DNA of 64,000 nt from Saccharothrix luteola (lineage in GTDB: Bacteria > Actinomycetota > Actinomycetes > Mycobacteriales > Pseudonocardiaceae). The translations under genes and the position numbers were made by a program. The stretch is taken from contig NZ_JAJHUO010000014.1 in the NCBI RefSeq assembly GCF_020859565.1, forward strand, positions 62,001-126,000, given 5' to 3'. The notes under the pieces are model-generated. The model made no database searches. It was not told where the DNA came from and saw nothing but the letters and a program-made list of their open reading frames with translations. Below are positions 1 to 10,467 of this stretch, piece after piece (within the stretch, counting starts at the first letter, position 1; the number at the start of each line of letters is the position of its first letter).

Positions 1-3000
1 CAGGACGTGCCGTTCGAGCGGGTGGTGGACGCCGTCCGGCCGGACCGCGACCCGAGCCGCAACCCGGTGTTCGACGCCATGGTGCTGATGCAGAACTTCG
101 GCGCCGACGTGCCAGACCTGCCCGGCCTGCGGGTGGAGGACGTGCAGTTGCCGCTGCTGACCTCGACGTGCGACGTGACGTTCGAGTTCGGCGAGGTCGA
201 CGGCGAGCTGCGCGGCGCGGTCGAGTACAGCACCGACCTGTTCGACGCCGACACGATCGACCGGATGGCCCGGCACCTGGTCACGCTGCTGGAGGGCGTG
301 ACCGCCGCGCCCGAGCGACCGCTGGTCGAGGCGCCGCTGCTGCTCGGCGACGAGCCGGACGGCCGCGGCGTGCGGCTGGAGGTCCCCGAGGTCACGTTCG
401 CCGAGGCGTTCGAGGAGCAGGCTCGGCGGACGCCCGACGCGGGCGCGGTGGTGTGCGGCGGCACGCGGCTCACCTTCGCCGAGGCCGACGCGCGGGCCAA
501 CCGGCTCGCGCACCACCTGCTGGCGCACGGCGCGGGCCCGGAGCGGGTCGTCGCGGTGTCGCTGCCGCGCTCGGCCGACTCCGTGGTGGCGATCCTGGCC
601 GTGCACAAGGCGGGCGCGGTGTACCTGCCGGTGGACCGGGACCTGCCGCGCGACCGGGTCGACTTCCTGCTGCGCGACGCGCGCCCGGCGCTGGTGCTGG
701 ACGACATGCCCGACCTCGCCGCCTACCCCGACACACGCCCGGGCGTGGTCGTGCGGCCGGACCAGGCCGCCTACGTGATCTACACGTCCGGCTCGACCGG
801 CGTGCCCAAGGGCGTCGTGGTCGAGCACCGGCAGCTGACCAACCTGATGCACAACCACCACCGGGTGCTCGACGTCGAACGCACGCGGGTCGCGCTGACC
901 GCCGTGTTCTCCTTCGACACGTCGTGGGAAGGCCCGCTGCTGATGGCCGCGGGCCACGAGCTGCACGTCATCACCGACGACGTCCGGCTCGAACCGGCGG
1001 CCCTGGTCGAGTACGTGCGCGAGCACCGGATCGGCTTGCTCGACCTGACGCCGTCCTACGTGCAGCAACTCCTCCCCGCGGGCCTGCTGGACGGCGACCA
1101 CGTGCCGGGCGACGTGATGCTCGGCGGCGAGGCGCTGCCCCCCGAGCTGTGGCGGGCGCTGGCCGACTCCCGCGTCACCGCGCACAACTACTACGGCCCC
1201 ACCGAGGTCGCGGTGGACTCGGTGTCCACCGTGGTCACCGGTGACCGCGCGCTGATCGGCCGGCCGCTGACCAACCTGGTCGCGCACGTGCTCGACGAGG
1301 ACCTGCGGCCGGCGCCGGTGGGCGTGCCCGGTGAGCTGTTCCTCGGTGGCGCGCAGGTGGCCCGCGGCTACCACGACCGGCCGGGGCTGACCGCGCAGCG
1401 GTTCCTGCCCGACCCGTTCGGCGAGCCCGGCGCGCGCATGTACCGCACGGGCGACCGCGTCCGCTGGGTCGGCGACCAGCTGGAGTACCTGGGCCGCACC
1501 GACGACCAGGTGAAGATCCGCGGCTTCCGCGTCGAGCCGGGCGAGATCGAGGCGGCGCTGCTGCGGCACCCGGACGTGACGCAGGCCGCCGTGGTGGCCC
1601 GCGAGCACAACGGCCACCAGCGGCTCGTCGCCTACACCGTCGGCACGGCCACCGACCTGGCCGGCTGGCTCAAGCAGCGGCTGCCCGACTACCTGGTGCC
1701 GTCGGCGTTCGTGGCGCTGGAGGCGTTACCGGTCACGCCGGCGGGCAAGGTGGACCGGCGGGCGCTGCCCGCGCCGACGTTCACCGAGGCCGGGTACGTG
1801 GCGCCCGAACCGGGTGTCGCCACCACGCTCGCCGGGATCTGGGCCGAGGTGCTCGGCGTCGACCGGGTCGGCGCGCGGGACAACTTCTTCGCCCTGGGCG
1901 GCGACTCGATCCTGAGCATGCAGGTCGTGTCCCGGGCCCGGCAGGCCGGGCTGAAGCTGACGTCCAAGGACGTCTTCCTCCGGCAGACCGTCGGCGACCT
2001 CGCGCTCGCCGTCACCGACGACACCCCGACGGCGCACGAGACCGTCACCGGGCCGGCGCCGCTCACCCCGATCCAGCGCTGGTTCTTCGCCGAGCAGGGA
2101 CCGTTGGCGCACTTCACCATGTCGGTCGTGGTGGAGCTCGGCGACGTCGAGCCCGCCGCGGTGCGTGACGCCGTGCGGGCCGTCGTCGCCCACCACGACG
2201 CGTTGCGACTGCGGTTCACGCAGGTCGACGGCGTGTGGCAGCAGGAAGTGGCGGAGTCCGAGACCGCCGAGGTGTTCCGCGTCGCCTCGGGCGACCTCGC
2301 CACCGAAGCGCACTCGGCCCGCACCAGCCTGGACCTGCGGCACGGGCCGCTGCTGCGCGCGGTGCTGTTCGACGACGGCCGGCTGTTCGTCACCGCGCAC
2401 CACCTGGTCATCGACGCGGTGTCGTGGCGGATCGTGCTGGCCGACCTGGACACCGCGCTGCACGGCGGTGACCTGGGGCCGAAGAGCACGGCGTTCACCG
2501 ACTGGGCGCACCGGCTCGACCGGCACGTGCGCGAGGGCCGGTTCGACGCCGCCCTGCCGCACTGGGCCGACGTGCCGGTGGAGGAGCCCGTGCCGACGTC
2601 GGCGGGCAGCGCGCGCAGCGTGTCCGTGCGGCTGGGCAAGGCCGAGACGGACGCCCTGCTGCACCTGGTGCCCGACGCCTACCGCACGCAGGTCAACGAC
2701 GTGCTGCTCACCGCGCTGACCTCGGCGTTCGCCGGGCGGGCGCTGGTGGCGCTGGAAGGCCACGGCCGGGAGGAGCTGTTCGACGGCCTCGACCTGTCCC
2801 GCACGGTCGGCTGGTTCACCGCCGAGTTCCCGGTGGCGCTGGCACTGCCGGACGGTGACTGGGGCGCGGCCCTGAAGTCGGTGAAGGAGCAGCTGCGCGC
2901 CGTGCCCGACAAGGGGTTGAGCTACGAGGCCCTGAAGTACTCCGACCGCGGTGTGACCGGCCCGCTGCCGCGCGTGTGCTTCAACTACCTGGGCCAGTAC

Positions 3001-6000
3001 GACGACGAGCTCGACGACCTCGACCACGGCCGCGAGACGCCGGACGACGCCGTCCGCCCGCACCTGCTCGACATCAGCGCCGCCGTGTCGTCCGGGGAGC
3101 TGGTGCTGGACTGGGAGTACTCCACCGAGGCGCACGACGAGGCCGCGGTCCGGGCGCTGGCCGACCGGATGCTCGACGCGCTGCGCGGGATCGTCGCGCA
3201 CTGCGCCGGACCGGACGCGTGGGGCCGCACGCCCTCGGACTTCCCGTTGGCGACGCTCACCGCCGAGCAGGTGGACCTGATCGTCGACCGGGACGTGGAA
3301 GACGTCTACCCGCTCACCCCGTTGCAGTCGGGCATGTTGTTCCACAGCCTCGTGGACGACGGCACCGCCTACGTGAACCAGCTGCGCGTGCGACTGTCCG
3401 GTGTGGACGATCCCGAGCGGTTCGCCGAGGCGTGGCAACGCGTGGTCGACCGCACGCCCATCCTGCGCACCGACGTGGTGTGGGAAGGGCTCGACGAGCC
3501 GGTGCAGGTGGTGCGGCGCGACGTGACCGTGCCGGTGACCTACGCCGACGTCACCGACGAGGTGGTCGCGGCCGACGCGGCGGCGGGCATCGACCTGACC
3601 ACCGCGCCGTTGATGCGACTGGTGATCGGGCGGGTGTCGGACACCGAGGTCGACCTGTTGTGGACCTCGCACCACCTGCTGCTCGACGGCTGGAGCACCG
3701 CGCAGGTGTTCGGCGAGGTGCTGGGCGAGTACGCGGGCGGCACGGCTCCCGCGCGGCGGCCGTTCCGCGACTACCTGGCCTGGCTCGCCGAGGTCGACCA
3801 GTCGGCCGTCGAGTCGTACTGGCGCGGCGTGCTGGCCGGGTTCGAGACGCCCACCCCCCTGCCGTTCGACCGGCCGCCCGCCGAGGCGCACCGCGCCGAG
3901 TCCTCCGCGCAAGTCCTGCTGGACCTGCCCGCCGACCGGCTGGACGCGGTCGCCCGCACGCACGGCCTCACGGTGAACACGCTGGTCCAAGGCGCGTGGG
4001 CACTGCTGCTGGCCCGCACCTCAGGCCGGCGGGACGTGGTGTTCGGCAGCACGGTGTCCGGCCGCCCGGCGGAGCTGCCCGGCGTCGAGTCGATCGTCGG
4101 CATGTTCATCAACACCGTGCCCACCAGGGTGACGGTGGAGTCCGACGCCGAAGTCGTCGCCTGGCTGCGCCGGCTGCAGGACTCCCAGACCGAGGCGCGG
4201 CAGTTCGAGCACGTGTCGCTGGCGCAGGTGCAGGGCTGGGCCGGCGGGCGGCTGTTCGACAGCCTGCTGGCGTTCGAGAACTACCCGGTGGAGAAGGACA
4301 CGCCGGACGGCGCGCCGGGCATCGGCGAGGTGGACAGCCTGGACACCACGTCGTTCCCGCTCACGGTCCGCGCGCACGTGGACGACGCGCTGCACGTGGA
4401 GCTGACCTACGACCCGCGGCTGTTCGACGACGGCACGATCACCGCGCTCGGCGACCGGCTGGCCCGGCTGCTCGACGCGATCGGCGCCGACCCGCGCAGG
4501 CGGGTGTTCGAGCTGCCGTGGCTGTCCGACGACGAGCGCGACCAGGTGCTGGTGTCGTGGAACGGCACGTCGTCCGGCGCGGTGGTCGAGGACACGATCC
4601 CGTCGTTGTTCGCCGCGCAGGCGGCGCGCACGCCGGACGCGCCGGCGGTGACGTGCGGGGGCGTGAGCCTGACCTACCGGGAGCTGGACGAGCGGTCCAA
4701 CCGGTTGGCGCACCACCTGATCGCGGCGGGCGCGGGGCCGGAGTCGTTGGTGGCGTTGAGGTTCCCGCGCTCCCTCGACCTCGTGGTGGCGGTGCTGGGC
4801 GTGCTGAAGTCGGGCGCGGCCTACCTGCCGCTGGACGTGTCGTACCCGGCCGACCGGATCGCGTACATGATCGAAGACGCCCGGCCGGCGGTGACGCTGG
4901 ACGAGCTGCCCGACCTGTCCGGGATGCCGTCCCAGACGCCGGAAGTGCCGCTGCGGCCGGAGAACACCGCGTACGTGATCTACACGTCCGGTTCGACGGG
5001 CCGCCCGAAGGGCGTCGTCGTGCCGCACTCGAACGTGGTGCGGCTGTTCTCCGAGACCGACCACTGGTTCGGCTTCGGGCCGGACGACGTGTGGACGTTG
5101 TTCCACAGCTACGCCTTCGACTTCTCGGTGTGGGAGCTGTGGGGCCCGCTGCTGCACGGCGGCCGACTCGTCGTCGTGCCCTACGAGGTGTCGCGGTCGC
5201 CGCGCGACTTCGCCCGGCTCGTGGCCGACGAAGGCGTCACGGTGCTCAACCAGACACCATCGGCGTTCTACCAGCTGCTGGAGGAGGCTCCCGACCTCGA
5301 CGTCCGGTACGTGATCTTCGGCGGTGAGGCGCTGGACCTGCGCAAGGTGTCCGCGTGGCGCGGCTCCGGCGCGCTGATCAACATGTACGGGATCACCGAG
5401 ACCACCGTCCACGTCACCTGGACGCACGCCGACGGCTCGATCGGCGTGCCCATCCCCGACCTGCGGGTCTACGTGCTCGACGACGAGTTGCAGCCCGTCG
5501 CGCCCGGGGTGGTCGGCGAGATGTTCGTCGCCGGTCCGGGTGTGGCGCGCGGCTACCTCGACCGGCCGGGCCTGACCGCGCAGCGGTTCCCGGCCGACCC
5601 GTTCGGCCCGCCGGGAACCCGGATGTACCGCACCGGCGACCTGGCTCGGTGGGTCGACGGTCGGCTGGAGTACTTCGGGCGCGCGGACCAGCAGGTGAAG
5701 ATCCGCGGGTTCCGCATCGAGCTCGGCGAGATCGAGGCGGTGTTGGCGGCGCACGAGGCCGTGGCGCAGGTCGCGGTGATCGTGCGGGAGGACCGGCTGG
5801 TCGCCTACTACGTGCCCGCCGGCACGGCGGTGGCCGCCGGGTTGCGCGAGCACGTCGAGCGGTCGTTGCCGGACTACATGGTGCCGACCGCCTACGTCGC
5901 GCTGGAGCGGTTGCCGCTCAACGCCAACGGCAAGCTGGACCGGGCGGCGCTGCCCGCGCCGGAGCGGGAGGCGTCCGCGGCGGGCGGGTTCGTCGCGCCG

Positions 6001-9000
6001 CGCACCGAGGCCGAGCGCGTGGTCGCGGACGTGTGGGCCGAGGTGCTCGGCCTGGCCGAGGTGGGCGCGGAGGACAACTTCTTCACCCTCGGCGGCGACT
6101 CGATCTCCAGCATCCGGGTGGTGTCGCGGCTGCGGTCGTCCTTCGACGTCTCGCCGCGCGACCTGTTCGACCACCCGACGGTGGCGGCGCTCGCGGCCCG
6201 GTTGTCCGGGTCCGCCTCGGTCGGCCGCGAGATCACGCGCGTCGACGGTGACGCGCCGCTGTCGTTCGCGCAGCAGCGGTTGTGGTTCCTGGACCAGTTC
6301 CAGCCCGGCGGCACCGAGTACGTGACGCCGCTGGCCGTGCGGCTGCGCGGTGCGCTGGACGTGCCGCGGCTGGAGCGGGCGTTGACAGCGCTGGTCGAGC
6401 GGCACGAGTCGCTGCGGACCACGTTCCCGGCGGTGGACGGGCTGCCGGTCGCCGTGGTGCGGCCGGCGGACGTCACGCTGCCGGTGGTGGACGAGATGCC
6501 CGCGCTGGAGCCGTTCGACCTGGCCGAGGGGCCGTTGTTCCGGCCGGCGCTGGTCCGGTGCGGACCCGACGACCACGTGCTGGCGCTGACGATGCACCAC
6601 ATCGTCACCGACGGCTGGTCCGGCGGTGTGCTGATGTCCGACCTGGCCGCGCTGTACGGCGGCGAGGAGCTGCCGCCGCTGCCCGTCCGGTACGGCGATG
6701 TCGCGGCCTGGCAACGGGAGCAGCCGCTGGACGCGCAGCTGGACTACTGGCGCGACCAGCTGGCCGGCTTGCCCGCCTTGGAACTGCCGACGGACCGGCC
6801 AAGGCCGCCCGTGCAGACCACGGCGGGCGCGCAGACCGGGTTCGTGGTGCCGGCGGCGGTCGCGGAACGGCTGCGCGAGCTGGCGCGGGCCGTGGACGGC
6901 ACGCTGTTCATGGCGCTGGTGGCGGCCTGCGAGGTGCTGCTGCACCGGTGGTCCGGGCAGGACGACTTCGCGGTCGGCACGGTGGCCTCGGGTCGCGACC
7001 GGCCGGAGACGCAGGACCTGGTCGGGCTCTTCGTCAACACCGTGACGCTGCGGGCGCGGGTCGAGCCGGCGGCGACGTTCCCGCAGTTCCTGGCCCGCAC
7101 GCGGGAGACCGTGCTCGACGCGTTCGCGCACCAGGACGTGCCGTTCGAGCGGGTCGTCGACGCGGTGCAGCCCGACCGCGACACCAGCCGCACGCCGCTG
7201 TTCCAGGCCGTGGTGGCGTTGCAGAACGCGCCGCAGGCCCCGGGCTTCCCCGGCCTGGACGCGGAGGACGTCGAGCAGCCCACGGTGAGCAGCAGCTTCG
7301 ACGTCACGGTGGAGTTCACCGAGGCCGACGACGGCGGGCTGCACGGGTCGGTCGAGTACAACACCGACCTGTTCGACGCGGGCACCGTCGAGAGGCTGGT
7401 CGAGCACCTCGGCGTGCTGCTGGCCGGCATCGCGGCCGACCCGGACCGCCCGCTGTGGGCGTTGCCGGTGCTGCCGGAGGCCGAGCGGGAGCTGCTGTCG
7501 GCGTGGGGATCGACCGGTCCCGCCGTCGACGGTCCCGGCTTCGTGGAGCTGGTCGAGGCGCAGGTCGGGCGCACCCCGGACGCATTGGCGCTGACGGGTG
7601 CGGCCGACGTGACCTACGCCGAGCTGAACGCCCGCGCGAACCGGTTGGCGCACCATCTGATCGGGCTCGGCGCGGGCCCGGAGCGGATCGTCGCGCTGCG
7701 GCTGCCCCGCTCGGTGGACCTGCTGGTGGCGGAGCTCGCGGTGCTCAAGGCCGGCGCCGCGTTCCTGCCGGTCGACCCGGAGTACCCGGCCGAGCGGATC
7801 GCGTTCATGCTCGACGACGCCCGGCCGCTGGTCGTGCTGGACGGTCCGGTCGACGTGGCCGGTCAGCCCGACACCGACCCCGGTGCGGTGGTGCGGCCGG
7901 AGCACCCGGCGTACGTGATCTACACGTCCGGGTCGACCGGGCGGCCGAAGGGCGTGGTGGTGTCGCACGCCGGCCTGGCCACGTTCGCGGCGGCCGAGAT
8001 CGACCACTTCCAGGTGAGGCCGGGCGACCGGGTGCTGGAGTTCTCCTCCCCCAGCTTCGACGCCTCGGTGCTGGAGCTGTGCATGGCCCTGCCCGCCGGC
8101 GCGGCGCTGGTCGTGCCGCCGCCCGGACCGCTGCTCGGCGACCAGCTCGCCGAGGTGATCGGCACGTTCGGCGTGACCCACGCGCTGATCCCACCGGTCG
8201 CGCTGGCCACCGTGCCCGACGTCGAGCTGCCGACGTTCCGCACCCTGATCGTCGGCGGTGACGCGTGCTCGGCGGACCTGGTGCGCCGGTGGGCCCCCGG
8301 CCGGCGGATGATCAACGCCTACGGTCCCACCGAGTCCACCGTGGTCACGTCGTGGAGCAAGCCGCTGGAGCCCGGTGGCGCGCCGCCTATCGGCCGCCCG
8401 ATCCCCGGCACGCGGGTGCACGTGCTGGACGGCGAGTTGCAGCCCGTGCCGGTCGGGGTGGCCGGTGAGCTGTACGTGTCCGGTGTCGGCTTGGCGCGCG
8501 GGTACCTGGACCGGCCGGGGCTGACCGCGTCGCGGTTCGTGGCGAACCCGTACGGCGCCGAGTCCGATTCTCCGGCGGGGTCCCGCATGTACCGCACGGG
8601 CGACGTGGTGCGGTGGAACGCGCACGGCGTGCTGGAGTTCGTCGGCCGGGCCGACGAGCAGGTGAAGATCCGCGGGTTCCGGATCGAGCTCGGCGAGATC
8701 GAGACGGCCTTGCTGGCGCACCCGGACGTGCGCGAGGCGGTCGTGGTGGCGCGTGCCGACGCGCGGGGCCACAAGCGGCTCGTCGCGTACGTCGTGGGCG
8801 AGGTGGCGAAGCTGCGGGAGTTCCTGGGCGAGTCGCTGCCGGACTACCTGGTGCCGTCGGCGTTCGTGCCGGTGGACGCGCTGCCGATCAGCCCCAACGG
8901 CAAGGTGGACCGGGCGAAGCTGCCCGAGCCGGACTTCGGCGCGCTCGTCGGCGCCGGGTACGTCGCGCCGTCCGGGCCGGTCGAGGAGGCGCTGGCGGCG

Positions 9001-10467
9001 GTCTGGGCGGACGTGCTCAACGTGCCCCGGGTCGGCGCGCAGGACAACTTCTTCACCCTCGGCGGCGACTCGATCCTGAGCATGCAGGTGGTGGCGCGGG
9101 CGCGGCAGGCCGGGTACCGGTTCGCCACCCGCGACCTGTTCGTGCACCAGACCGTGGCGGCGCTCGCCCCGCACGTCGCGGTGGAGGTGACGTCGTCGGC
9201 CGACACCGCGCCGGTGGTGGGCGAGGTGCCGCTGACGCCGATCCAGCACTGGTTCCTGACCTCCGGGCGGCGCAACCCGCACCACTTCAACCAGTCGCAC
9301 CTGGTGGAGCTGGACCCGGCGGTGGACGTGGCGGCGTTGCGGCGGGCGCTGGGCGTGCTGGTGGCGCACCACGACGCGTTGCGGCTGCGGTTCACGTCGG
9401 TCGACGGGGTGTGGCGGCAGCACAACGACGACGTGGGCGACGTCGACGTGCTGACCGTCGTGGACGGTGCCGAGCGGCTGGAGGAGGTCGCCGACGAGGT
9501 GCACGCGTCGTTCGACCTGGCGACCGGACCGCTGTTCAAGGCGGTGCTGTTCCGTGCCGGGCGATCCGGGCACGACCAGCCGCTGTTGTTGCTGGTCGCG
9601 CACCACCTGGTGGTCGACGGGGTGTCGTGGCGGATCCTGCTGGACGACCTGGAGACCGCCTACCGGGGCGAGGACCTCGGCGCCAAGACCACCTCGTACC
9701 GGGAGTGGTCGCGGCGGCTGGAGGCCCACGTGCTCGGCGGCGGGCTGGACGACGAGGTCGAGCACTGGACCCGGTCGTTCCCGACGTTCCCGACGCCGTC
9801 CGGGACGCCCGAGGCGGTGACCGTGGAGCTGTCCGAGGAGGACACGGACGCGTTGCTGCGCGGCGCGCCCGCCGCCTACCGGACGCGGATCAACGACGTG
9901 CTGCTCGCCGCGCTGGCGTGGGCGCTGTCCCGGTGGACGGGATCCTCGCAGGTCGCGGTGGACCTGGAGGGCCACGGGCGCGAGGACGTGCTGGACGTGG
10001 ACCTCTCGCGGACCGTCGGCTGGTTCACCGCGGTGTTCCCGGTGGAGTTGGAGGTGCCCGACGGCAGCTGGCGCGACCGGGTGAAGGCCGTGCGGCGGCA
10101 GCTGCGGGCCGTGCCCGGCAACGGGTTCGGGTACGGGGCGCTGCGGCAGCACGGCCTGGTGCCCGACGGCGGGCGGCCCGCGGTGTCGTTCAACTACCTC
10201 GGCCAGTTCGGGTCGGGCCAGTCCTCCGGGGACGCGGCCGAACCGACCGGCCTGTACCGGGCGGTGCTCCCGTCGGTCGGCGCGGAGCACGACCCGTCCG
10301 ACACCGCCGACCACGTGCTCGACGTGGTCGGCGAGGCCGGCAAGACGCTGGGCTTCACCTGGTACTACCACGCGTCGGCGCACTCCGGCGCGGAGATCGG
10401 GGCGGTGGCCGCCGACTTCGCCGCCGCGTTGCGGGCGATCGCCGCGGACTGCCGGGGTGCGCTGTGA
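1..10467 (+). CDS. Non-ribosomal peptide synthetase, 5'-truncated, three modules
   Basis: The reading frame is open from the first base (Q-D-V-P-F-E-R, the end of a condensation domain), so the gene starts upstream; 3488 residues are visible. Domain order: C end (to ~110), A1 (TSGSTG at 262), T1 (Ser636), E1 (HHLVIDA 800-806), C2 of DCL type (starts DVYPLTPLQSG; HHLLLDG 1224-1230), A2, T2 (Ser2034), C3 of LCL type (HHIVTDG 2199-2205), A3, T3 (Ser3024), E3 (HHLVVDG 3201-3207), stop. Aligned by eye to GrsA, A2 gives the code DFWNIGMVHK, the canonical threonine code. A3 gives DALLIGAVVK (hydrophobic pocket, no firm call). A1 gives D-T-(W or E)-D-M-G-Y-V-D-K depending on one gap (polar or basic substrate, uncertain). 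The predicted segment is D-Xaa - L-Thr - D-Xaa. There is no thioesterase, so release or transfer happens elsewhere. The stop overlaps the exporter start. Confidence 0.97.
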   Translation, partial: QDVPFERVVDAVRPDRDPSRNPVFDAMVLMQNFGADVPDLPGLRVEDVQLPLLTSTCDVTFEFGEVDGELRGAVEYSTDLFDADTIDRMARHLVTLLEGVTAAPERPLVEAPLLLGDEPDGRGVRLEVPEVTFAEAFEEQARRTPDAGAVVCGGTRLTFAEADARANRLAHHLLAHGAGPERVVAVSLPRSADSVVAILAVHKAGAVYLPVDRDLPRDRVDFLLRDARPALVLDDMPDLAAYPDTRPGVVVRPDQAAYVIYTSGSTGVPKGVVVEHRQLTNLMHNHHRVLDVERTRVALTAVFSFDTSWEGPLLMAAGHELHVITDDVRLEPAALVEYVREHRIGLLDLTPSYVQQLLPAGLLDGDHVPGDVMLGGEALPPELWRALADSRVTAHNYYGPTEVAVDSVSTVVTGDRALIGRPLTNLVAHVLDEDLRPAPVGVPGELFLGGAQVARGYHDRPGLTAQRFLPDPFGEPGARMYRTGDRVRWVGDQLEYLGRTDDQVKIRGFRVEPGEIEAALLRHPDVTQAAVVAREHNGHQRLVAYTVGTATDLAGWLKQRLPDYLVPSAFVALEALPVTPAGKVDRRALPAPTFTEAGYVAPEPGVATTLAGIWAEVLGVDRVGARDNFFALGGDSILSMQVVSRARQAGLKLTSKDVFLRQTVGDLALAVTDDTPTAHETVTGPAPLTPIQRWFFAEQGPLAHFTMSVVVELGDVEPAAVRDAVRAVVAHHDALRLRFTQVDGVWQQEVAESETAEVFRVASGDLATEAHSARTSLDLRHGPLLRAVLFDDGRLFVTAHHLVIDAVSWRIVLADLDTALHGGDLGPKSTAFTDWAHRLDRHVREGRFDAALPHWADVPVEEPVPTSAGSARSVSVRLGKAETDALLHLVPDAYRTQVNDVLLTALTSAFAGRALVALEGHGREELFDGLDLSRTVGWFTAEFPVALALPDGDWGAALKSVKEQLRAVPDKGLSYEALKYSDRGVTGPLPRVCFNYLGQYDDELDDLDHGRETPDDAVRPHLLDISAAVSSGELVLDWEYSTEAHDEAAVRALADRMLDALRGIVAHCAGPDAWGRTPSDFPLATLTAEQVDLIVDRDVEDVYPLTPLQSGMLFHSLVDDGTAYVNQLRVRLSGVDDPERFAEAWQRVVDRTPILRTDVVWEGLDEPVQVVRRDVTVPVTYADVTDEVVAADAAAGIDLTTAPLMRLVIGRVSDTEVDLLWTSHHLLLDGWSTAQVFGEVLGEYAGGTAPARRPFRDYLAWLAEVDQSAVESYWRGVLAGFETPTPLPFDRPPAEAHRAESSAQVLLDLPADRLDAVARTHGLTVNTLVQGAWALLLARTSGRRDVVFGSTVSGRPAELPGVESIVGMFINTVPTRVTVESDAEVVAWLRRLQDSQTEARQFEHVSLAQVQGWAGGRLFDSLLAFENYPVEKDTPDGAPGIGEVDSLDTTSFPLTVRAHVDDALHVELTYDPRLFDDGTITALGDRLARLLDAIGADPRRRVFELPWLSDDERDQVLVSWNGTSSGAVVEDTIPSLFAAQAARTPDAPAVTCGGVSLTYRELDERSNRLAHHLIAAGAGPESLVALRFPRSLDLVVAVLGVLKSGAAYLPLDVSYPADRIAYMIEDARPAVTLDELPDLSGMPSQTPEVPLRPENTAYVIYTSGSTGRPKGVVVPHSNVVRLFSETDHWFGFGPDDVWTLFHSYAFDFSVWELWGPLLHGGRLVVVPYEVSRSPRDFARLVADEGVTVLNQTPSAFYQLLEEAPDLDVRYVIFGGEALDLRKVSAWRGSGALINMYGITETTVHVTWTHADGSIGVPIPDLRVYVLDDELQPVAPGVVGEMFVAGPGVARGYLDRPGLTAQRFPADPFGPPGTRMYRTGDLARWVDGRLEYFGRADQQVKIRGFRIELGEIEAVLAAHEAVAQVAVIVREDRLVAYYVPAGTAVAAGLREHVERSLPDYMVPTAYVALERLPLNANGKLDRAALPAPEREASAAGGFVAPRTEAERVVADVWAEVLGLAEVGAEDNFFTLGGDSISSIRVVSRLRSSFDVSPRDLFDHPTVAALAARLSGSASVGREITRVDGDAPLSFAQQRLWFLDQFQPGGTEYVTPLAVRLRGALDVPRLERALTALVERHESLRTTFPAVDGLPVAVVRPADVTLPVVDEMPALEPFDLAEGPLFRPALVRCGPDDHVLALTMHHIVTDGWSGGVLMSDLAALYGGEELPPLPVRYGDVAAWQREQPLDAQLDYWRDQLAGLPALELPTDRPRPPVQTTAGAQTGFVVPAAVAERLRELARAVDGTLFMALVAACEVLLHRWSGQDDFAVGTVASGRDRPETQDLVGLFVNTVTLRARVEPAATFPQFLARTRETVLDAFAHQDVPFERVVDAVQPDRDTSRTPLFQAVVALQNAPQAPGFPGLDAEDVEQPTVSSSFDVTVEFTEADDGGLHGSVEYNTDLFDAGTVERLVEHLGVLLAGIAADPDRPLWALPVLPEAERELLSAWGSTGPAVDGPGFVELVEAQVGRTPDALALTGAADVTYAELNARANRLAHHLIGLGAGPERIVALRLPRSVDLLVAELAVLKAGAAFLPVDPEYPAERIAFMLDDARPLVVLDGPVDVAGQPDTDPGAVVRPEHPAYVIYTSGSTGRPKGVVVSHAGLATFAAAEIDHFQVRPGDRVLEFSSPSFDASVLELCMALPAGAALVVPPPGPLLGDQLAEVIGTFGVTHALIPPVALATVPDVELPTFRTLIVGGDACSADLVRRWAPGRRMINAYGPTESTVVTSWSKPLEPGGAPPIGRPIPGTRVHVLDGELQPVPVGVAGELYVSGVGLARGYLDRPGLTASRFVANPYGAESDSPAGSRMYRTGDVVRWNAHGVLEFVGRADEQVKIRGFRIELGEIETALLAHPDVREAVVVARADARGHKRLVAYVVGEVAKLREFLGESLPDYLVPSAFVPVDALPISPNGKVDRAKLPEPDFGALVGAGYVAPSGPVEEALAAVWADVLNVPRVGAQDNFFTLGGDSILSMQVVARARQAGYRFATRDLFVHQTVAALAPHVAVEVTSSADTAPVVGEVPLTPIQHWFLTSGRRNPHHFNQSHLVELDPAVDVAALRRALGVLVAHHDALRLRFTSVDGVWRQHNDDVGDVDVLTVVDGAERLEEVADEVHASFDLATGPLFKAVLFRAGRSGHDQPLLLLVAHHLVVDGVSWRILLDDLETAYRGEDLGAKTTSYREWSRRLEAHVLGGGLDDEVEHWTRSFPTFPTPSGTPEAVTVELSEEDTDALLRGAPAAYRTRINDVLLAALAWALSRWTGSSQVAVDLEGHGREDVLDVDLSRTVGWFTAVFPVELEVPDGSWRDRVKAVRRQLRAVPGNGFGYGALRQHGLVPDGGRPAVSFNYLGQFGSGQSSGDAAEPTGLYRAVLPSVGAEHDPSDTADHVLDVVGEAGKTLGFTWYYHASAHSGAEIGAVAADFAAALRAIAADCRGAL

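Noticed and set aside
4021..10383. Very long minus-strand open frame (about 2120 codons) opposite the NRPS, and others such as 1726-3990
   Set aside because: GC-rich codon bias removes stops from shadow frames; the translation is low-complexity Arg/His/Val with no domain, while the plus strand carries continuous NRPS domains.
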